The position numbers and the translations under genes are program-made. From Psychromonas antarctica (GTDB taxonomy: Bacteria; Pseudomonadota; Gammaproteobacteria; Enterobacterales; Psychromonadaceae), in NCBI RefSeq assembly GCF_022267535.1, contig NZ_JAHNZV010000007.1:26398-90397 (forward strand): a stretch of 64,000 bases of DNA, read 5' to 3'. Positions 57,956 through 64,000 of this stretch are shown here, piece by piece. The notes below the pieces were generated by a model, which ran no database searches, had not been told where the DNA came from, and saw only the letters and a program-made list of their open reading frames with translations. The stretch's first letter is position 1. Each line of letters starts with the position of its first letter.

Positions 57956-58878
57956 TGTCTTTAAATTTTGGTAAAGTTGCGGTCTTGTTAGGTGGTAATA
58001 GTGCCGAGCGTGAAGTTTCGTTACGCTCTGGTCGGGCAGTGTTAAACTCATTATTAGCGCAAGGTATAGATGCTATCGCTTTGGATCCCAAACATGATAA
58101 TATTTCGCAACTAAAAACAATGGGATTTGATCGTGCTTTTATTGCCTTGCATGGTAGAGGAGGGGAAGATGGCTGTATTCAAGGTTTTTTGACTACGCTG
58201 CAAATTCCCTTCACTGGCAGTGATGTTTTAAGCTCCGCCATTGCCATGGATAAATCTAAAACCAAACAGATTTGGCAGAGTTATCAACTGCCTACTGCAA
58301 GTTATCAAATCATCATCAAAGATGACTTTGATCCTAGGCAATCAGAAGATATACTAAACGCCTTATCGGGCACTGTCATGGTTAAACCGGTCAATGAAGG
58401 TTCAAGTATTGGTATGGCTAAAGTCAGCAATGCGGTAGAACTTGCTGATGCTTTATTTAATGCATTTAAATTTGACAATAAAGTGTTACTTGAATCTTGG
58501 ATAGTAGGTAAAGAGTACACTGTCTCGATCTTAAATGGGCAAGCATTACCTGCTATTCGTATGCAAACTGACAATACATTTTATGATTATCAGGCCAAGT
58601 ATAACTCAACGGAAACTCAATATTTTTGCCCTTGTGGGCTTGCCCCAGAAAAACTAGCAGAGTTAAATGAGTTGGCTATTAAAGCCTTTGATGCGATTGG
58701 CTGCCGTGGTTGGGGACGTATTGATTTTATGTTAGATGAAGAAGGCCGCTGGTCTTTACTGGAAGTGAATACGGTGCCCGGGATGACAGAAACCAGCTTA
58801 GTACCTAAAGCAGCTAAGCATGCTGGTTATGATTTTAACCAACTTGTTTTAGAAATATTAAAGCAATCACTGTCATAA
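57955..58878 (+). CDS. ddl: D-alanine-D-alanine ligase
   Basis: Ddl makes the D-Ala-D-Ala used by MurF. The 307-aa ATP-grasp enzyme has LLGGNSAEREVSLRSG, ALHGRGGEDG, VKPVNEGSSIG, and CRGWGRIDFM followed by LLEVNTVPGMTETSLVP. This is the DdlB-type gene usual inside dcw clusters. It overlaps murC by one base, and ftsQ follows after one base. Confidence 0.97.
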   Translation: MSLNFGKVAVLLGGNSAEREVSLRSGRAVLNSLLAQGIDAIALDPKHDNISQLKTMGFDRAFIALHGRGGEDGCIQGFLTTLQIPFTGSDVLSSAIAMDKSKTKQIWQSYQLPTASYQIIIKDDFDPRQSEDILNALSGTVMVKPVNEGSSIGMAKVSNAVELADALFNAFKFDNKVLLESWIVGKEYTVSILNGQALPAIRMQTDNTFYDYQAKYNSTETQYFCPCGLAPEKLAELNELAIKAFDAIGCRGWGRIDFMLDEEGRWSLLEVNTVPGMTETSLVPKAAKHAGYDFNQLVLEILKQSLS

Positions 58879-58879
58879 T

Positions 58880-59626
58880 ATGTGGAATAATTTAAAAAAA
58901 TGGAAAATAGGAAAGTGGATCAGCTTACTTTTTTTTATTACGTTAATTTATATCTTACAAAACAGTTATTTTAAATTAAAGACTTGGTTAACAGATGAGC
59001 AATCTTTGCCGTTAACCTCGTTAATATTGACCGGTACAATAGATCATATATCCGAAGACGATGTGCGTTTAGTGTTGAATGATCAAAAAGATAGATTAAA
59101 TTTTTTTACATTAGAGATAGCGCAAATTCAGCAGCAATTAGAGAACCTGCCATGGGTTTACTCTGTATCGATACGTAAAAATTGGCCTGATACATTGAAG
59201 ATTCATATTGTTGAGCAATCAATAGTTGCTATATGGAATGAGCGAGCTTTATTAAATCGTTTCGGAGAGATAATTATAGCATCACCGGATACCTTGCTGG
59301 GTAGAAAGGTTGCTCTTTATGGTGAAGATGAATTTGCCAATGATATTTTAACAAGTTATATGAAAATCAATCAATTGTTAAAAGTTAACAACTTTAAAGT
59401 TGCTTCACTAAGCAGTAATAAACGTCATTCAATTGATATCGTTTTAGAAAATGGTATTGCATTACGTTTAGGTCAGGAGCAGAAATTGGATCGTATTCAG
59501 CGTTTTTTAAGTGTATTCCCGCTGATAGAAAAAAAATATGATGTTAAAACAATCGACTATGTTGATCTGCGTTATGATACAGGATTTGCGATTGGTTGGA
59601 AAAAAACAGGTAGCAATGTTAAATAA
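58880..59626 (+). CDS. ftsQ: Cell division protein FtsQ
   Basis: FtsQ is a bitopic divisome protein with a POTRA domain, partner of FtsL and FtsB. The 248-aa product has a short cytoplasmic part, one membrane helix (about 13-29), a POTRA domain (about 45-115; ILTGTIDHISEDDVR, LENLPWVYSVSIRKNWPDTL) and the FtsQ domain ending near YVDLRYDTGFAIGWK. The strongly AT-rich start follows ddl directly. Confidence 0.95.
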   Translation: MWNNLKKWKIGKWISLLFFITLIYILQNSYFKLKTWLTDEQSLPLTSLILTGTIDHISEDDVRLVLNDQKDRLNFFTLEIAQIQQQLENLPWVYSVSIRKNWPDTLKIHIVEQSIVAIWNERALLNRFGEIIIASPDTLLGRKVALYGEDEFANDILTSYMKINQLLKVNNFKVASLSSNKRHSIDIVLENGIALRLGQEQKLDRIQRFLSVFPLIEKKYDVKTIDYVDLRYDTGFAIGWKKTGSNVK

Positions 59627-59678
59627 AAATGCTGCAATTTTGATGTTCTTTTGTAAAGACAAACGGTGAACTTTGAGT

Positions 59679-60923
59679 ATGGAAAGTAGTTACACAGTCG
59701 GATTAGATATTGGTAGTAGTAAAATTGTCCTCTTAATTGGCGAGCAATTGGATAATGATATCATCAATATTGTTGGTGTTGGCGAAGCTGCCTCAAAAGG
59801 CGTAGATAAAGGCTCTGTGAGTGATTTAGACTCTGTTGTGCAGTCTATTCTTGAAGCATTAGCAAGTGCTGAAAAAATGGCTGACTGTAAAGTGTCATCA
59901 GTGAATTTATCTATTTCCGGCTCCCATATCGAATCTTTAAATGAAGCAGGCACTTGGGCGATAGAAGATCGTGAGGTAACGGCTTATGATGTTGAAAGTG
60001 TACTGCACAACGCGCGCTCAATTAAAATTCGTGATGACCAACGTTTATTGCATGTCATCCCCCAAGAGTACTCAATTGACTCGCAAGGGCGTATTCACAA
60101 CCCTGTGGGATTGTCAGGGGTAAAATTAAAAGCCGATGTGCACCTTATTACCTGTCATAATGATCTAGTTAAGAATTTAGAAAAAGCGGTTGAACGATGT
60201 GGTCTAGCAATAGACCAATTAACCTTTTCTGGCCTCGCTTCAAGCGTTGCTATTTTAAGTGAAGATGAAAAAGAACTTGGCGTTTGCGTTGTCGATATGG
60301 GCAGTGGCACCATGGATATTTCTGTTTATATCGCTGGGGCATTACGACATAGCTCCGTTTTAGATTATGCCGGTAATTCAGTGACTAATGATATTGCCAT
60401 CGCATTTAGTGCGCCGCCAACCTCAGCAGAAGAAGTTAAAGTTAAGTATGGTTGTTTAAAATGCGATAATATCACTCCGAATGAAATAATTGAATTACCA
60501 AGCGTTGGTGGAAGACCTGCTCGCAGTTTACAAAGGCAAATGCTAGTTGATGTCATTGAGCCTCGTTACAGTGAATTATTGGGGATGATCAAAAAAGCGC
60601 TGTATAAACTCGACAGTACATTTGCAACTGAAGGACTAAAACAACATCTTGCTGCAGGCATAGTTCTTACGGGTGGTGCTGCACAAATTGGAGGTTTGGT
60701 TGAAGTTGCAGAAAAAGTTTTTGATAATACACCGGTTCGCATAGGTAAACCCCAAAATATACAAGGGTTAGCTTCTGATGTTGATACCCCTTCATATTCA
60801 ACCGTATTAGGTTTATTGCGTTATAAGAAAGATGAGTTTACTGAAAGTCAAGAAACAGTGGAAGAAAATCGTTTATCCGTTTTGATTAATAAATTAAAAA
60901 GCTGGATAAAAAAAGAGTATTAA
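59679..60923 (+). CDS. ftsA: Cell division protein FtsA
   Basis: FtsA is the actin-like anchor that ties FtsZ to the membrane. The 414-aa protein has the actin phosphate loops VGLDIGSSKIVLLIGE and VCVVDMGSGTMDISVY, ITPNEIIELPSVGGRPAR, and a C-terminal amphipathic helix (NKLKSWIKKEY) for membrane binding. I use ATG 59679; an in-frame TTG at 59673 with GGTG nearby would add two residues. It is 36 bp upstream of ftsZ. Confidence 0.97.
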   Translation: MESSYTVGLDIGSSKIVLLIGEQLDNDIINIVGVGEAASKGVDKGSVSDLDSVVQSILEALASAEKMADCKVSSVNLSISGSHIESLNEAGTWAIEDREVTAYDVESVLHNARSIKIRDDQRLLHVIPQEYSIDSQGRIHNPVGLSGVKLKADVHLITCHNDLVKNLEKAVERCGLAIDQLTFSGLASSVAILSEDEKELGVCVVDMGSGTMDISVYIAGALRHSSVLDYAGNSVTNDIAIAFSAPPTSAEEVKVKYGCLKCDNITPNEIIELPSVGGRPARSLQRQMLVDVIEPRYSELLGMIKKALYKLDSTFATEGLKQHLAAGIVLTGGAAQIGGLVEVAEKVFDNTPVRIGKPQNIQGLASDVDTPSYSTVLGLLRYKKDEFTESQETVEENRLSVLINKLKSWIKKEY

Positions 60924-60959
60924 TTGCTGAGCTATATCTCACTAAGCTGGAGAGATACA

Positions 60960-62144
60960 ATGTCTGAAGATTTAAATAAAGTGGAAAAAGAACAAATGTT
61001 TGAAATAGTTGATGAAGAATATACACAGCAAGCTGTTATTAAAGTCGTTGGTGTCGGCGGTGGCGGTGGCAATGCCATCAATTATATGATTGCAAAAGGT
61101 TTGACGGGTGCTGAATTTATTGCCATGAATACGGATGCGCAAGCTTTACGTTCATCAAAAGCAGATATCCGTTTACAACTTGGTGCAACCATCACAAATG
61201 GGTTAGGTGCTGGTGCAAATCCAGAGATTGGCTATAAATCGGCATTAGAAGATAAAGACAATATCCGCGAAGTTCTGATGGGAGCTGATGTTGTCTTTAT
61301 TGCTGCAGGTATGGGGGGCGGAACGGGAACGGGGGCTTCTCCTGTTGTCGCTGAAATAGCCAATGAGCTGGGCGCGTTAACGATTGGTGTTGTTTCTAAG
61401 CCGTCATTTTTTGAAGGTAAAAAACGCATTAATTATGCGAATCAAGGTATCGAGCGTTTATCTGAACATATTGATTCTTTGTTAATTATCCCTAATGATA
61501 AATTGCAGAAATCATTGCCTAGAGGTGTTTCATTCCTCGGCGCATTAGAAGCCGCTAATAACGTATTGTTCGATGCTGTTTCTGGTTTTTCTGCGATCAT
61601 TAATAATGAAGAAAGCACTATTAATATTGACTTTGCTGATGTTCGAACCGTCATGACAGAAGCGGGGACAACAGCGGTGATGGGGATCGGTATTGCTTCT
61701 GGTGAAGATCGCGCTGAAGAAGCGGTTGAACAGGCTATCTCTTGTCCGCTATTGGAAGATGTGGATCTTTCTAACGCGCGAGGTGTACTGGTACATATCG
61801 TAGCGGGGATGGACTTTACTTGGGATGAATATGAGACTGTTGGGGATGCACTAAAAGAGTTTGCTTCTGCTGATTCTCAAATTATTATCGGTGTGACCGT
61901 TGACCCTAAAATTGATACGGGTGAACTGCATGTTACGGTGATTGTTACTGGCCTTGGAGAACGAAAGTCGGATCTTGCCACTGTTAAAAATAGTGTCTTG
62001 ACAGTTGAACAAAGTGTAACCGATGTTGTCCAAGAAGAAGTGCGTGCTGAGCAGAGCAAAGAGCCTGAAAATGTCGATGCGAAGCCCAAACCTGAGGGAA
62101 GTTATTTAGATATCCCTGCATTTTTGCGTAAACAAGCAGATTAA
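60960..62144 (+). CDS. ftsZ: Cell division protein FtsZ
   Basis: FtsZ is the tubulin-like GTPase of the Z ring. The 394-aa protein has [12 protein letters not shown], the tubulin signature [23 protein letters not shown], and the conserved C-terminal peptide [13 protein letters not shown] that binds FtsA and ZipA. The start is ATG 60960 (MSEDLNK), preceded by GGAGAG. The frame back to 60924 adds 12 unconserved residues. An acidic N-terminal extension of about 15 residues relative to E. coli is present. Confidence 0.98.
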   Translation: MSEDLNKVEKEQMFEIVDEEYTQQAVIKVVGVGGGGGNAINYMIAKGLTGAEFIAMNTDAQALRSSKADIRLQLGATITNGLGAGANPEIGYKSALEDKDNIREVLMGADVVFIAAGMGGGTGTGASPVVAEIANELGALTIGVVSKPSFFEGKKRINYANQGIERLSEHIDSLLIIPNDKLQKSLPRGVSFLGALEAANNVLFDAVSGFSAIINNEESTINIDFADVRTVMTEAGTTAVMGIGIASGEDRAEEAVEQAISCPLLEDVDLSNARGVLVHIVAGMDFTWDEYETVGDALKEFASADSQIIIGVTVDPKIDTGELHVTVIVTGLGERKSDLATVKNSVLTVEQSVTDVVQEEVRAEQSKEPENVDAKPKPEGSYLDIPAFLRKQAD

Positions 62145-62226
62145 TTGGCAATTATGTGAGTTAAATTTGTGATGGATATCGCAAACTGCTATAATCTAGC
62201 AAAATTAAGAGTGATTGGGGGGGACG

Positions 62227-63153
62227 ATGATTAAACAAAGAACATTAAAAACAAGTGTCAAATCAACGGGCATTGGTTTACATTCAGGCAATAAAGTGAC
62301 CATTGAGTTACATCCTGCGCCTGCAAATACAGGTATTGTTTATCGTCGCATCGATTTAGAACCTGTTGTTAGCTTTAAAGCTCATGCGCAGGCGGTACAA
62401 GAAACGCTTTTATGTACTTGCTTGGTTAATGAACAGGGTCAGAAAATATCAACTGTTGAACATCTTTCCGCTGCACTTGCAGGGTTAGGTATTGACAACA
62501 TTATTATTGATGTAGACGCCCCTGAAATCCCAATTATGGATGGTAGTGCAAGCCCTTTTATTTTCCTATTACAATCTGCTGGTATAGAAGAACTTAACGC
62601 CCCTAAAAAGTTTCTTCGTGTTAAAAAAACAGTGCGTGTAGAAGATGAAAAAGAAGGCAAGTGGGCTGAACTGCAACCCTCGGCTTCTGGATTCAGCTTG
62701 GATTTTAAAATTGATTTCGATCATCCTGTTTTTGAAGGTCAAAACCAACATATCGAAATGGATTTTTCAGGTGAGCTGTTTGTTAAAGAGATTAGCCGTG
62801 CAAGAACCTTTGGATTTATGAAGGGTGTTGAGCAGTTACAAGCAAATAATTTAGCGTTAGGCGCAAGTCTGGATAATGCTATAGGTTTAGATGAGTTTCG
62901 CATTTTAAACCCTGAAGGTTTGCGTTATGAGGATGAATTTGTTAAGCATAAAGTCTTGGATGCGATTGGTGATCTGTACCTTTCCGGTTACACTATTTTG
63001 GGCCATCTGAAAGCCTTTAAAACGGGGCATTCACTCAATAATCAGTTGTTATGTGCTTTGTTAGCCGATCAAGAAGCTTGGGAAATGGTGACATTTGAAG
63101 AGCCAGTGAGTGAATCTCCAATTCAATACATTGAACCTGTATTCGCGCTTTAA
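62227..63153 (+). CDS. lpxC: UDP-3-O-acyl-GlcNAc deacetylase LpxC
   Basis: LpxC is the committed zinc enzyme of lipid A synthesis. The 308-aa protein begins [19 protein letters not shown]. It shows zinc ligands in STVEHL and [12 protein letters not shown], the catalytic His in KTGHSLNN, and [12 protein letters not shown]. The ATG at 62227 is preceded by a run of seven G, an unusual ribosome site. Upstream in-frame ATG/GTG codons near 62215 are rejected by alignment with E. coli. It ends the dcw cluster, and a terminator follows. Confidence 0.97.
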   Translation: MIKQRTLKTSVKSTGIGLHSGNKVTIELHPAPANTGIVYRRIDLEPVVSFKAHAQAVQETLLCTCLVNEQGQKISTVEHLSAALAGLGIDNIIIDVDAPEIPIMDGSASPFIFLLQSAGIEELNAPKKFLRVKKTVRVEDEKEGKWAELQPSASGFSLDFKIDFDHPVFEGQNQHIEMDFSGELFVKEISRARTFGFMKGVEQLQANNLALGASLDNAIGLDEFRILNPEGLRYEDEFVKHKVLDAIGDLYLSGYTILGHLKAFKTGHSLNNQLLCALLADQEAWEMVTFEEPVSESPIQYIEPVFAL

Positions 63154-63174
63154 GCATCGTAATATTTATAATCG

Positions 63175-63214
63175 GCCTTTATAGAACACTCTGTTTTGTA
63201 AAGGCTTTTTTTTT
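63175..63214 (+). terminator. Terminator of the dcw cluster after lpxC
   Basis: GCCTTTA and TAAAGGC pair around a 17-base loop, followed by nine T. It lies 22 bp after the lpxC stop. Confidence 0.82.
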
Positions 63215-63486
63215 GTGCTGGTTTTATCTTTGCCTGTGCTCTTAGCCTCGCTATTTATAAGCTGCGGAGGGTAATAGCAATTTCATTAATTAAATATTCT
63301 ATTTAGGCGTATGAAAAATCAATGATGAAGCTAACAACTATTTTAACAAGCATAAATGAATCGCAAATTAATGTATTTACTGTAATACAAAAGCATATAA
63401 AAATTTGTTAGTGTTAATTTTCCCCGCGCAATACTTGCTTACTTTATTAACCCCTTTGTCGTGTATCTAAAATCAAGAGCTTTGTT
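63215..63486. other. Non-coding stretch between lpxC and the MotY-like fragment
   Basis: These 272 AT-rich bases hold no gene or clear repeat that I can support. The secM-secA genes that follow lpxC in enteric bacteria are absent here. Confidence 0.45.
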
Positions 63487-63963
63487 TTAAATTTCTTCCC
63501 TTTCAATTGAAATAATCACCCGCCTATTTTGCATACGGCCTAATACATCACGGTTATCGGCTACATGCAGTTTTTCACCAAATCCTGTTACTTGAATTTT
63601 TTCATTATCTAGCCCTAACTGCTCAAGATATTGCTTGACTGATGTTGCACGTTGTTCGGATAATTGTTGGTTATGGTGGCTGCCGCCGTAGCTGTCTGAG
63701 TAGCCTGAAACAAGGATGACACTTATATGTTCATCATGTTTGATATAATCACCAATCATTTTTAGACGTTTTTTGGAAAAAGGCGTCAGTTGTACCCCAT
63801 TTTTATTATATTTAAGTATGCTATAAGCGATATCATCGAAATTGTAAGGTAGTAATTGATTAATACAGTTATTACTCAAGTTTCGGGATTCAAAACAAAC
63901 AATAAAACCCAAATAACTCGATGATTTTAAAGAGGTTGATGTCTCATTGTGGTAAAATACTTG
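63487..63963 (-). pseudogene. Truncated MotY-like (OmpA C-terminal) protein
   Basis: The frame encodes a C-terminal peptidoglycan-binding OmpA domain: CINQLLPYNFDDIAYSIL, ILVSGYSDSYGGSHHNQQLS, EQRATSVKQYLEQLGL, GFGEKLHVADN and GRMQNRRVIISIER. This matches the second half of MotY, the T-ring protein of sodium-driven polar flagellar motors. About 155 codons are open, but an in-frame TAA at 63964-63966 cuts off the N-terminal half, and no signal peptide is present. The best start is a TTG at 63912. An 8-bp inverted repeat sits at the break (63938-63945, 63991-63998). The window edge prevents telling a frameshift from an insertion. Confidence 0.65.
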
Positions 63964-64000
63964 TTAACTAGACAAAGGATAATACAACAAGAGACATCGA

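Overview
The window is an AT-rich chromosomal segment of a marine-type gammaproteobacterium. Gene order (hisS-yfgM-bamB-der; nrdA-nrdB-yfaE next to ubiG and gyrA; serC-hisC-aroA; mreBCD-maf-rng-yhdP; a full dcw cluster) and a MotY-like C-terminus fit Alteromonadales/Vibrionales relatives. Overall it looks most like Psychromonas; that genus call is inference from protein resemblance, not a database match. Nearly all of the window is core chromosome. I found no rRNA, tRNA, CRISPR array, phage or defence island.

Layout. 1-3883 (+): hisS 3' end, yfgM, bamB, der, yfgJ (translation, outer-membrane assembly, ribosome maturation). 3960-10658 (-): purU, ychJ, asnB, a Kef/YbaL-type antiporter and a Sel1-repeat protein. 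10817-14609 (-): the class Ia ribonucleotide reductase operon nrdA-nrdB-yfaE with paired NrdR boxes. 15237-16475: ubiG (-), a small inverted-repeat element, and the gyrA promoter. 16476-22837 (+): gyrA, then serC-hisC-aroA. 22838-25358: a graveyard of mobile DNA holding a decayed ISKra4-type transposase, a DUF4277 (IS1634-type) transposase fragment split by a 195-bp MITE, a GGDEF gene tail and a long imperfect palindrome. 25359-36090 (+): mreBCD, maf, rng, yhdP, a nitrilase-family gene and tldD. 36091-38796: a diverged repeat copy, an orphan CBM41/PUD lipoprotein, a DUF2750 gene and darP (-). 38978-40303: pmbA (+). 40365-44933 (-): rlpA-rodA-mrdA-rlmH-rsfS. 45257-63153 (+): mraZ-rsmH-ftsL-ftsI-murE-murF-mraY-murD-ftsW-murG-murC-ddl-ftsQ-ftsA-ftsZ-lpxC. 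63487-63963 (-): a MotY-like fragment that looks N-terminally truncated.

Biology. About 40 kb holds the three main cell-shape and division clusters: mre (elongation scaffold), mrd (PBP2/RodA elongasome) and dcw (precursor synthesis and divisome). The mrd and dcw operons diverge from one 323-bp region that carries a MraZ-type operator of three boxes at 10-bp spacing. TldD and PmbA, partners in one protease, lie 2.9 kb apart.

The most unusual material is non-coding: (i) a MITE whose precise removal with one copy of its ACAT duplication restores the reading frame of a transposase; (ii) a second, TA-flanked element whose edge creates a perfect TATAAT upstream of ubiG; (iii) a diverged relative of the first MITE downstream of tldD; (iv) two interleaved 7-bp stems between mreB and mreC. 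I found no wholly new multi-gene system.
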